Below, piece by piece: positions 1 to 8,699 of a stretch of 13,076 bases of DNA; position 1 is the first letter of the stretch, and every line of letters begins with the position of its first letter. The stretch covers positions 666,328 to 679,403 of the forward strand of contig NW_003109084.1 in the NCBI RefSeq assembly GCF_000003605.2. Direction: 5' to 3'. Origin of the DNA: Saccoglossus kowalevskii (taxonomy: Eukaryota > Hemichordata > Enteropneusta > Harrimaniidae). Under the pieces are notes generated by a model. That model saw only the letters and a program-made list of their open reading frames with translations, ran no database searches and had not been told where the DNA came from. The translations under genes and the position numbers were made by a program.

Positions 1-1000
1 TCAGGAATCAGCGTCTCAGGATGTTATGGGATCAAGTCAGGTTACCTTCCTGACTAAAGATTTTCCCTTATGTCTCAACTTAAATACTCTAGTTAATTTA
101 TGGCCATGCAAATAATAAAATGTATATAACGACATGATTGGTCATCTCGAAATAGCCGACCAACCAGTATACATAGGATGCCAGTTTTGGTAGTGGAATA
201 GACTACTTCTCATCCAAGCTCTACCAATTTAAAGTAGGAGACTTGGGTCAATGATGTCATATTTATTTTCATTGCCAACAAGGCTAGTCTCAGCACAATC
301 CAAAGTATTTCACAATCACCACACCACTATCTGGAACATATCATTATACCAAAGGGGAAACAGGACGTATGTATATCAAATTTTGCTGACACCCCAATCC
401 AGCTACTGTATCAGCAGTCTAAAAATAAATATGTGCAATGGGTTGTCGCAAAGTATCCAAACGTGTGTGCTTTCCACCCACACATCCAGGGTTCTGTTCC
501 CTTTTTTTCAAGTACTTTCAAGTTACAATGTACGTCACAATATGTTTTCAACCAGTGACTCCATAGAATTTCATGGTGTTTCACTCCTTCCTTACTGCTT
601 TTGAGTAAGTTATTTTCTTAAATTCATGCTGATTACAGATAATACAAATTGTTTTGTTTTTTCAGTCTATAGATTGTCAGAATTGAACTTTAGCTGTGAT
701 TGTTATTAAATCAAATGTCCTCAGTCATCTTGCACATCACTAGAGATATAACACTGGTAAGTGCAGTATTTTATATGTTGAATGGAATAGCTGTTGGGGT
801 TGTGTGTTCTACATGTTTCATCAAAGTTCTCAAAACATGGTGGATTGTGTATGAATTTGTTCACGAGTAGTTGATAATCCCAATGTATATAACAAATGAT
901 TTGATAGAAACTGCAAAAGTACCCTAGTGTAATTACTTGCACAAGCAATTGCTACACTGCCCATCTGTTCGATAATTGGTCTATATTTACTTGAGGTGAA
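1..1000. other. No gene recognised
   Basis: I see no recognisable protein, RNA gene or repeat here. The longest open frame is 117 codons on the plus strand (251-604). In sequence this AT-rich, a frame of that size is expected about once per window by chance, and its translation is rich in Ser, Leu and His with no motif. Minus-strand frames at 721-1030 are shorter and equally featureless. If the P-element-type transposase at 2005-2738 once had downstream exons, this is where they would lie, but I could not find them. Confidence 0.5.
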
Positions 1001-1019
1001 AATAACACACAGACTGTCA

Positions 1020-1950
1020 CAACAATACACCTGGTCAGTTCTGTAATAATGACGTTTATTCCTTTCAACGTTTCGCCCTGGAATTAGGGCTTCTTCAAGA
1101 AAACAAATAGATACGGTGTGTAAATGATTGTGATTGAAAATGGCACAGTGAAATGTAAATACAAAGACTTACCTCTGTTGGGATGCCGTGAGATGTAAAT
1201 TGGCATAATCCAGAGGGTTATAGGTGTAATAGGTTGCGCTGTTAGATAAATGCGTCCTCACTGGCGGATGTTAATGCCCAGTGGTGTGTGTAGTCAATTT
1301 GTCTATCCATATAGACTTAAGTTTTCTTCTAAGGTGGTCGTCTGTTTTTATTATGCCAATAAATGAAATATCATCTGTGTCCTGGTTGGTTTTATTAAAG
1401 TGCATGGCTATAGGTGTGTCCAGGTTGTGTCTCACTGTCACTAGGTGGTTATTAAATCTGGTTCTGAGCTCCGTCTTTGTTTTTGACATCGTTTGCCAGT
1501 GATGAGATCATAAATGACATTTCTAGTTGTGCAAGTGATGGGGTGCTTTATGGTATATACTTTGTTATTTGTGGTGCTATGGAAATTGGTAGTATTTTGT
1601 GTATTTGTGAAACCAGGTGGGAGAGTCGAGTTTTTTAGTAGGCTGTGAACAAGAATGTCCCGGAGATTTTTGCTGCGACTGTATGCAATTAAAGGTGATC
1701 GTGATATGGCGTTTTGCATCGTGGTGACTTTTGCAGAATGTGGAAGTGAGAGTATGTGATTTGTAAGTGGTATACGAGTCACTTTTTTTAGGTTTGTATG
1801 ATAATATGTTTTTCTCGGTATTGTTTTAGCACGATTAGTTTCCATAGTAACCAGCTCAGCGGGATACCCACGTCTGATGAGCCACATTGTTAATTCGTTC
1901 AGACAAGTATCACGCTTGTGGTGAATAGAAGACTTATTATGGGTACATTA
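1020..1950 (-). pseudogene. Penelope-like retroelement, 5'-truncated (RT end plus GIY-YIG endonuclease)
   Basis: This is the 3' part of a Penelope-like element, a retroelement encoding a reverse transcriptase followed by a GIY-YIG nuclease. A frame open from a stop at 1948-1950 reads through TCLNELTMWLIRRGYP, typical of the region just after the RT core, then SRSKNLRDILV and YTIKHPITCTTRNVIY, the usual approach to the nuclease. At about 1470-1490 the frame shifts. The second frame (ending at 1271) gives KTKTELRTRFNNH and later LRRKLKSIWIDKL, the distal nuclease half. The first half-motif survives as VIY, but the YIG half and its neighbours are missing at the shift. The Glu that I expect before the WI pair appears as Lys. 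The RT catalytic palm is absent. The copy is therefore dead. The 3' untranslated tail runs to about 1020. The exact ends are not fixed, because I found no clear target duplication. Confidence 0.88.
1049..1104 (-). ncRNA. Hammerhead-ribozyme-like fold in the PLE 3' tail
   Basis: Read on the minus strand, TTGAAGA is followed by a 5-bp stem (GCCCT/AGGGC, 6-nt loop), then GAAA. A second stem follows (ACGTT/AACGT, about 10-nt loop) and a C at 1051 sits at the position of the cleavage nucleotide. This is the order of a hammerhead: core, stem II, GAAA, stem III, UH. PLEs are known to carry hammerhead motifs in their terminal repeats. The differences are a T in place of the first C of CUGANGA, one extra A before stem II, and no convincing stem I between the flanks. 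It may be a decayed or non-cleaving relative. Confidence 0.5.
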
Positions 1951-2004
1951 CAATTAGTTCTAAAAATGATATGTTTTGTATAAGTTCATAAGCATATCAC
2001 TTAC

Positions 2005-2738
2005 TGAGGAATCAAATATAAATGATATTTGATGGTTGAATAAGAAACTGATCTTCAGGCTTCCCAGTTGGAAAGTGAATTTTCACAAATGATCTATTAT
2101 TTGAAGCGCCAGCAATGCAGGTATAGTTAACCTGTTGGATTGAGTTAAGTTAATATAAATTTTTAAATACCCGCGGCTAGTACAGATATTTTCAAATATG
2201 TAAATAGTAGTTTTTCTAAATGACCTTCTATACAATTCCTTTCCCTCAGTATTATGATTCCTGTCCAGAATATATTATAAAATTCTAGTGCTGTAATTTC
2301 GCTTGTAGGAAAATGTGCGATGGGAAATTTGAATCCTGTGTCCCCTAAAAAAAACATCTGCAGTGCATGTGTTGCGAGTGACATTTTGTATTCTCCTAAA
2401 ACAAAGAACATCGTTTTATTATTAAACCTTATTATGTTGACCTATATAGATTAGTAATACTAAGTAGTTAAATGCTCTTACCTGTTCTCAACACACCAAA
2501 TTATTACTTGTCATCAAAAATCAGACCTCCATGATAATCATTTGATGGAATATTTAGGCGTTTAGCCTCTTTGGACATCCATCTAAACATCCTGGCATTA
2601 TAATAGGCTTCTTGGGACACTCCATTTTTATAGTAATTAAGCAGACGTTGGGACAGTAACACTAAGAAACCACTGCCTTTCAGTGCAGTATATGCATTTG
2701 GACTTCTAGCCCAAATAGCCAAGGATAGTCTTGCAATT
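2005..2738 (-). pseudogene. P-element/THAP9-type transposase remnant, three exons
   Basis: Three minus-strand blocks match the transposase of P-type DNA transposons (cut-and-paste, RNase H-like fold). Exon 1 (2482-2738) follows a TATTTAG acceptor and reads ARLSLAIWARSPNAYTALKG, then FRWMSKEAKRLNIPSNDYHG and GGLIFDD, the region of the first catalytic Asp. Two adjacent TAA stops follow at about 2499-2504. The exon ends at CAG/GTAAGAG. Exon 2 (about 2247-2395) starts in matching phase and reads LATHALQMFFLGDTGFKF then PIAHFPTSEI. No GT donor is obvious at its end. Exon 3 (2005-2131) reads GASNNRSFVKIHFPTGKPED, has TGA near its end and a GTAAGT donor. In exon 3 the residue before GAS..N is Ala where related proteins, as I recall them, have Asp. 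The short stretch between exon 1 and exon 2 blocks suggests an internal deletion. The N-terminal DNA-binding domain and C-terminus are absent. The PLE lies just downstream. Confidence 0.8.
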
Positions 2739-2810
2739 CTAAATATATAATATTGGAAAAGGTTTGTTAATACAACGAATTTGATTTTAAATGAGATATC
2801 ATAATTGATT

Positions 2811-2830
2811 AAAAAAAAAAAAAAAAAAAA
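2811..2830 (+). repeat. Poly(A) run, 20 bases
   Basis: An uninterrupted run of 20 A follows GATT. It could be a retroposon tail or simple slippage. No retroelement sequence directly upstream is recognisable, so I do not assign an element. Confidence 0.9.
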
Positions 2831-3077
2831 TTTTCTACCAGAACCGTACAGATAATTTACTGATTGTAAAGTGTGCTAGTGTGGAAAAAAACATTGTTGG
2901 GCATTGTTGAATATATCCTATTATAAAATGAACTATTTTTTATTATAGACAACACCAGGTGATAGTCGAATCAACGTAAAACATTCTTGAAGCATGTATA
3001 TGACCAAAGAACACTGCATAGACGTTAAAGAGAAGGAAGATTAGTCAAATATTGACGTTGACTTGATGGTATTACAG

Positions 3078-3325
3078 ATAATGTTGGAAGGTGGTTCTTT
3101 GGTTTGCCTGGTTCCAAAAGCTTCAATGCCATACGCGTGATGTATGTTACTGTAGAGGCTGGTGACATCCGCTGTACAAAGATTACATTTGGAAGGTAAT
3201 TTGCCAATGCCACTAAAATAATGAAGGAAGTCCCAAGTGTCTTCAGTATAAGACGGGATTTCTTTGACCTAAAGGCCGCAGTAGATAGTAGACCCATTCA
3301 CACAATAACTCAATTTGGATGTTAG
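3078..3325 (+). CDS. Possible last two exons of an unrecognised gene
   Basis: A first block (3078-3195) lies between a GTATTACAG acceptor and an AAG/GTAATT donor and is open in only one plus frame: VGRWFFGLPGSKSFNAIRVM, then YVTVEAGDIRCTKITFG. A second block begins at 3247 after GTGTCTTCAG. Its phase matches (2+1), and it reads RRDFFDLKAAVDSRP and ends ITQFGC at the TAG 3323-3325. AATAAA follows at about 3400. Consistent phase, an in-frame end and a protein-like composition argue for coding. Against it, the intron would be only 51 bases, the opposite strand is also open for 90 codons (3025-3297), and I found no convincing upstream exon. Function is unknown, and I do not recognise a domain. 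Confidence 0.35.
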
Positions 3326-3387
3326 TTGGCAGCTACGATAGGTCTTCCTGTATGTATTTTAGGCCAGACTTTTATTATCCCTTGTAG

Positions 3388-3525
3388 CGCGAACCCGCCG
3401 AATAAACAGGAGCCGAAAATGAAATAAAAATAAAATTTTATTTCAGCGTAATTTCTCGCGCCCGCCGACTTGTAAGCGCAAAAAAAATATTATTTTTATC
3501 TTCATTTTTTTACCGCCCGCCGCAT
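3388..3525. repeat. CCCGCCG-box repeat in AT-rich DNA
   Basis: The motif CCCGCCG occurs three times on the plus strand, at 3394-3400, 3461-3467 and 3516-3522 (spacings 67 and 55). Two copies are extended, to CGCGCCCGCCG and CCGCCCGCCG, and a CGCG or GCGC lies nearby. Between the boxes the DNA is almost pure A/T. Such GC boxes set in AT spacers look like a diverged interspersed or tandem repeat. I cannot name the family. Confidence 0.55.
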
Positions 3526-3617
3526 ACCAAATCCAAGTGTATTTTCGTGGGAATATCATGATCAAAGTACCGAAGTCTTGCGCAGATGAGAAACTAGGTT
3601 ATACATAGAATAACATT

Positions 3618-4170
3618 TTATTTCATTTCTTCTCTCCGATCAAAGATCTCACTTACAATTCTTTGAGAATCACACAAATCTAATGGGAAAAAATAATTAA
3701 TTTTATTTTTTTCCGTCCTCCTAAAAAAATGACTTATAAAAACTCGAGAAACAAGGAATAAAAAAAGTCTAGCCTTAGGTAATATGTAGAAATGTGCTGG
3801 GGTGGGATGAAACTCTTTCCGTTGATTGTTTTTAATTTGACTATAGGTTATAGGAATCAACACCTTTCTAACATAGAAAAAAATTAATATAAATATGACT
3901 CTTTTATAATTCACTTTTTTTTCAAAATCCGCCAGTTTCACCTCCCCCGGAATGTCGCAGGTTTTACGAAAAACGTCGAAAAAACACGAGAATATTCCTA
4001 TTTTAGGCAGATTATTGATAGAGAATAATGTATTTATTTCAAAAATGCTGAAAAACCAAGTTTTTGTCTTAGTTATTTTTGTATCGGCGAAAAATCTTGG
4101 CAAATTTAGTTTCACAACTTTCCCTCTACCATATACAGCTAGCTGACTGTGGCGTAAACTTTTTCCTCAG
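3618..4170 (-). CDS. Long open frame of unknown origin
   Basis: The minus strand is open for about 184 codons, from a TGA near 4170 to the TGA at 3618-3620. The best start codon in the track is a GTG giving 165 residues. The first in-frame methionines are not well placed. A frame this long is unlikely by chance in DNA with so many A and T: my rough estimate is well under one per window. The product would be basic and rich in Lys, Phe and Ile, with stretches such as VIFILIFFYVRKVLIP and an ending CDSQRIVSEIFDRREEMK. I see no domain, signal peptide or clear membrane topology. It could be an exon of a host gene, an old repeat open reading frame, or an accident of low-complexity sequence. The plus strand carries a shorter 64-codon shadow. 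Confidence 0.3.
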
Positions 4171-4705
4171 GGAAGCCTTCGAACACACTCAAGGTCGTAC
4201 GAAACAAGTGAAAGAAAAAGGCGTCATTTGGAATAAAAGTTAGCATAACACAGCACATCTGACAAATCTACCGTGGATCCACGAATTGATCATTCACAGT
4301 AATAAACAATGTATGAGAGTTCCCTGCAAAAACAGCATGGGAAGTCTCCGTACAGGAAGTATAGAAACATCGTGACAAACAGCGTAACTTTTGTTTCTAC
4401 TAAATTCTCTAAGCTATTTCAAAGCTTGCTGGAACTATTTAGAAAAGACATAGAACTACAGAAATAATATTTTGAATCAGAAAATCGAATAAAACCATCA
4501 ACCTGTTAACCAGACCAGATTTTAGGCCAAAATTAAAATAACATTTTTTAACAATCGATTAAAAAATGTTTTGATGCATATGATACAAGAACATATGGAT
4601 CATGATTAAGCCCAAAACATTTAAGTATTATGGACACTCTTAATGTCAACAAACTACAAATGTTCTGTATCCAGAGACGAGGAGGAATTAATATTTTTCT
4701 ATACA

Positions 4706-4817
4706 CCTTAATTGTGCTTTTATGGTTATTAAACACAGCGCAGCGATAATACTGCTGCTTTCTTGCTATACCAACACTGACATCTGGATTGACACGCACT
4801 CCGAATAGTGCTTCCAT
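4706..4817 (-). CDS. Candidate first exon, unknown protein
   Basis: On the minus strand an ATG at 4815-4817 (context TCAATGG) opens MEALFGVRVNPDVSVGIARK, then QQYYRCAVFNNHKSTIK. It runs into AATTAAG/GTGTATAG, a possible donor after 4706. The 112-base block is visibly richer in GC than the following DNA, where the same frame stays open to 4548 but becomes Ile/Leu-rich. I do not recognise the protein. A matching downstream exon was not found. It lies head-to-head with the plus-strand exon ending at 5132, about 200 bases away, which could hint at a divergent pair, but neither is proven. Confidence 0.25.
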
Positions 4818-5030
4818 TGACTATTCACTGGTATGCTGAACGTAAATATTAACAGCCAGAGTTATACTGGTACCTAAAACGTCTATGAAAAAAACATCCG
4901 TAAAAGCAGACTAACATTCACCTGTCAATCAAAAACGTTGATTTCGTCCTTGTCTGATGACACAGACATTTCCAATTTTTCAGATTATGTGAATTATCAA
5001 TGGTCTACGGGACTGATTGGTGAAGTTTAG

Positions 5031-5132
5031 CCAAAAAGGCGCATTTTCTGACGATGACTTTACTCTCAGCGAGGCTGGCTCCATAGACAATCAAAGCAAT
5101 GACGTTCAGCACAGATTAGAAAATACGCATTG
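5031..5132 (+). CDS. Orphan exon resembling the start of a P2X7-ballast-like protein
   Basis: After a possible acceptor (GAAGTTTAG), one plus frame reads GAFSDDDFTLSEAGSIDNQ, then DVQHRLENTHW, and ends at a strong donor (CATTG/GTAAGC). An acidic, Ser-rich leader followed by RLxNTxW is how proteins with the cysteine-rich P2X7 C-terminal 'ballast' type domain begin in many invertebrates. The next residues there are a run of cysteines (WCxCGxC) that would sit on the next exon. I searched the plus strand downstream by eye and found neither that exon nor the later aromatic-rich block. No in-frame ATG precedes it: the frame upstream meets TGA just before 5017, and the adjoining acidic stretch (SDDTDISNFSDYVNYQW, about 4957-5010) is in another frame. 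It is probably a fragment. Confidence 0.42.
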
Positions 5133-5139
5133 GTAAGCA

Positions 5140-6300
5140 CTATTTTCCGGTGTCATGGATCAGTAATATTATTTCATTTGTGTTTGAGAAGGAATGATTG
5201 CCCCAAACGTGGTTATTCCGCACGTTAATGTTGTCTGGCAAGCGTGGCCTGTACCAACATCAGCCATTTTGTTTACATAATAGTTGTAATAAGGGGAAAA
5301 ACTTCAGTGAGGCAAGGCAGACCATTCATATGCAAATAATTTATGCTAATTATTTATGTTGGAAATTAACTAATAGGAGTTCAATGATGATAATATCAAC
5401 AGCTTGACCTTGGTAATGAATAGAAACTGGCATGGCAGCCCAGTAAAATGTCCACCTGCTGTGTGATGAGATTCCTGGAAATTTGGAAAAAATTACAACT
5501 GCAGAAAAAGTAATAGTACATAATATATTAACCGATTTTAAGTGTGCCACACATATAAAGTATAGTGGTATTTGAGAAATAACAAATGTATCACCACATT
5601 GTCGGAATTTGCATGCTGGGTCAACGATTAAAACCAACCATTAGCAGAACAGATTCATGGTATTTACCTTTTATGCAAGTCGGGACAGCCAGGATTTACA
5701 GAATATGATAAATCTTCTGAATATGTACAATTGTAATGCTATTCACAACTTGATTATGTATTTGAATTTAGAAATTGTTTTTGATGTAAGCCAGCAATCA
5801 ATGTAAACAGTGATCTTCGGGTAGAGGATTACTTTATACTGATTATATATCTTTTGATATGTATACTTTTCCAATTAATTAATTATTAAACACAATATTT
5901 ATATACTGTGATGGTGTGTGTGCAAGTACATTGATTCATGAATGAAGAAATGTAGTTTTATATGGATAGAATGGTTTCAGATTCCTGTCACAAAGTAAGT
6001 TTGATGAGATATTAGTTAGTTAAAATTTAAAAAAATGACAATGGTTATTACACTTAAAATATAAACAATCACACCCTTTATAGTGTACATACATATATCA
6101 TGTGCACTCTTTATACACTAACAAATATATAGACATATATGTGCTCAACTCGTTTTACTGTGGTAAATGCTGAATAAATGTGATATTTTTCGCCTATTAC
6201 TTGTGGGTTATAACAGAGGTGTTTTTTTATTTCAAATTATGTGCAATTTTCAAAGTTACACATGTATATGCAGATGGATAACTACCTAACTCAAAGAGTT
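5140..6300. other. No gene recognised
   Basis: AT-rich DNA with no protein match. A minus-strand frame of 95 codons (5350-5637) and a plus frame of 69 codons (5198-5407) overlap and have no motif. Bases 6085-6145 are rich in ATAC/TATA-type simple sequence. Cysteine-rich continuation exons for the fragment at 5031-5132 were looked for here and not found. Confidence 0.45.
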
Positions 6301-6305
6301 GATTC

Positions 6306-8200
6306 CATATTAATTTTCAGAGTTCCCCCTTGGTAATCATCTTGGATAGTAATTATCTTAGAACTGATATGTATATACAGCATCAAAGTGGTCATATTTG
6401 ATGTACCATGTTGGAAATCCTGGCACTACATTAATTAGTCTTCCTGTATAATTTATGCCATCAAATTTATAATCCACATGTTTACCAACCAAGAGTGGAG
6501 CACTTTCATCGACATTATTTGATGTGGCCCCATAAGAGTTTCTACACACTTTGTCAGTTCAGGCACTATCTGTGGAACATATTTGCCAGAAGGCAGTTTT
6601 TTGGACAAGGTAAAAAGTTGGAGAGTGGTGGAAGATTGCTGTAGCATTGTCTTTCTGAATTTTAATTGTGTAGTTAAGCTCCATACAACGTTCCATAAAT
6701 TTCTTTCTTTCTTAAGACAGTGCCCTATTTTGTTTACTGACTACATAATGTATACCTCATAAGGTCTATACCTCAACAGGAAATCTACAATACCAAAGAA
6801 AAATTCTGGCATCTTGTTAGTTGGTAGAATTGATTTGGTGGAAGTTCTGAGACTATCTGATGGCTGATGAAATACACCAACTGGTAGATGGCTACTAGCA
6901 GCACATTGTAACAAAGTGGATAGCCCCAGAGAAATGGCAAGGGTCTGGGCAATCTCATCCATGATGTTATCTCCCTCGATGAGAGCTTCAAACATGACTT
7001 CCTTATGGAGCCAATCTTCAGTAAATGGGTGATCTTTGCCCTTGAGAAATTCTGCTGTATGCGTGAAAAACTGTAGAAGCTGATGGTTTGTATCGTTCAG
7101 TTCCAGAATGTGATCTGCCCAAACGGACCAGATATAAGTTTGCCCAGTAGGCCGAGTACCATGACTCCTTCAACATACAAAGGATCTTTTAAGCTGGTTA
7201 TTAGAGCTTTCTGCAGACCATTGATGGCACCATGAACTTCTCCCAAGAATTTCAGCATTCTGTTACGGTGGTAATATACATGGGCAGCCAGAAGGAAGAT
7301 GATGTTGAATCTGTTGCCACGAAAGGTTACCAAAGAATTTTGATGACCAGTGGAACAAAGAAAGGTTGTAAATTCCCCATAAGCTCAAGACTTTTCATCT
7401 CCACCCCTTGCAAAGCATTTGGCAGTCATCCTCACCGGATTAAGAGCACCAGCATCTGGAATGGATCCTTCACTACCTGCACTCCCGTTGATGGTATATG
7501 ATTTTTCGAACTTGCGAACAATCAGCAAAGTTGACTAAGTTCATTTTTGAGTAGATTTCCTGTTCTTCCTCATTCAGGTCATTCAAATTAGATGTAATAT
7601 CTGAAAGAATGTCTCTGTGGTATGCCTCAAGCAGCTCATTGAAAGCTATGTTGTTACTAGCTCAGTCACTCATGGTGTTTTTATGTGACTTTCAATGGTC
7701 TTGCTAACAGAACTACTTGAAACTTCACTGATGTCCACTCTGTAGAGTGCTGAGTAGTGTTCTTGATGTTTTATTTCCCATTTCCCCAAGTCCAAGCACA
7801 AATGCAGTCTGCTGTTCATCGCTGACGTTGAATGTCCGTCCAAACTTCCTGGTTTCATCCTGGAGAAACAGGTGTCCAAAGCTGGGGTCACAGCAGCTGC
7901 AAGGTGCTTGTGACATACTGGTACTCTTGATGGCAACATATTATTTGTTTTCCACACAGTGCCAAAACTCCAGCAATTACCTCCCTCATCTTACCACTTG
8001 CAACGTTGTTACTGTCAAGATTCATAATACACTCCATGAGGACTGAAGTGTGCGTGTGTCCTCATCAAATACGTTTAGTCCCTTATCATCCAACATTGAC
8101 AACAAACTGTTTCTTTCATGGTAAAGGGATTTGTTTTCTGCCCTTATTTGTATCATTTCTGCATTCAGCTTCTCCTGCTTTAAATCTTTTGTAGGCGCCT
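6306..8200 (-). pseudogene. Decayed copy of a large uncharacterised, probably mobile protein family
   Basis: Blocks on the minus strand appear in the order I recall for an uncharacterised family found in many copies in invertebrates and fish. They are a coiled coil (DLKQEKLNAEMIQIRAENKS, about 8180), NNVASGKMREVIAGVLALCG (about 8000), FLQDETRKFG (about 7860), ASNNIAFNELLEAYHRDI and NEEEQEIYSKMN (7660-7560), VTFRGNRFNI (7330), GVMVLGLLGKLISGP (7150), KEVMFEALIEGDNIMDE (6990), LKFRKTMLQQ (6660), LVGKHVDYKF and NVVPGFPTWYIKY (6500-6400), and finally QDDYQGGTLKI (about 6320). Function is unknown. Lesions: frame changes near 8035, 7945, 7900, 7745, 7680, 7125, 6545 and 6350; in-frame TGA at 7662-7664 and 7385-7387; and a short deletion after YSKMN. 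No intact frame exceeds about 95 codons. Lesions may include assembly errors, but the number argues for real decay. Confidence 0.85.
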
Positions 8201-8220
8201 ATAAGTTTTCTCTCTGATAG

Positions 8221-8576
8221 CTAACGTTTAAATGATGTTATTAAATTATCATTAGATACATGACCTGTCACCATTTTAAGGATAGCAACTCTACACAACT
8301 GGGAAGGTAAAAATCCCATCAAAACATATCCATGTGTAATAATTCTACCTACAGCATGATAAAAGTCATCATGTATATCAGGATGCACACGTGGAACACA
8401 CTCATGTTCACCGTCAAAATAGTATTTTAGTAACTCCTCCCAAAAAAGAGTAAACAGTTCTTTTGTTAAACCACTAAAATCGGTTGCTTTCTCTGCTTTA
8501 AAATCAATGGTAATTCGTCTTCCCACAAGACCAATACACTTGTTGTATAACATATCTGAGACAATGTTTGCTCTAA
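8221..8576 (-). CDS. HECT-like domain exon (N-lobe half only)
   Basis: HECT domains are ubiquitin-ligase catalytic modules. This block reads RANIVSDMLYNKC, then GRRITIDFKAEKATDFSGLT, KELFTLFWEELLKYYFDGEH, and FYHAVGRIITHGYVLMGFLP. This is the usual N-lobe order: start helix, F.GE..D.GG.xxEFF-like segment, then the 'GR.i.hgy...gflP' helix. A good acceptor (TTCTCTCTATAG) fits an exon start at 8576, and the frame continues upstream to a stop at about 8698. The frame ends at TAG 8221-8223 after NDNLITSF. A weak donor (AAAC/GTTAGC) sits just before that stop. The C-lobe with the catalytic cysteine is not seen, so no ligase activity can be inferred. It could be an exon of a host gene whose next exon lies elsewhere, or a truncated repeat-borne copy. 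It abuts the decayed family at 8200. Confidence 0.72.
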
Positions 8577-8699
8577 CTATAGAGAGAACTATTTCATCTT
8601 CAAGATTTGAGTTAAATAACTTCCAATTGAATGCATCAGACACATGAACTTGGTTTACAATATGTATTTTGTCAGCAGTTTTAAAAGTGCAGCATGGTT

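Noticed and set aside
251-604. 117-codon plus-strand open frame
   Set aside because: Length is near what chance gives in this window, and there is no motif or splice or start evidence.
1281-1502. 73-codon plus-strand frame
   Set aside because: Shadow of the PLE nuclease frame on the other strand.
2811-2830. Poly(A) as the 3' end of a SINE or processed gene
   Set aside because: No element body, internal promoter boxes or target duplication could be seen next to it.
3025-3297. 90-codon minus-strand frame
   Set aside because: Lies opposite the phase-matched plus exon pair and shows no recognisable domain; one of the two is a shadow, and the plus reading has splice and stop support.
7232-7501. 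Plus-strand frames at 7232-7501 and 7747-8046
   Set aside because: Antisense shadows of the minus-strand pseudogene, whose blocks read in the expected order.
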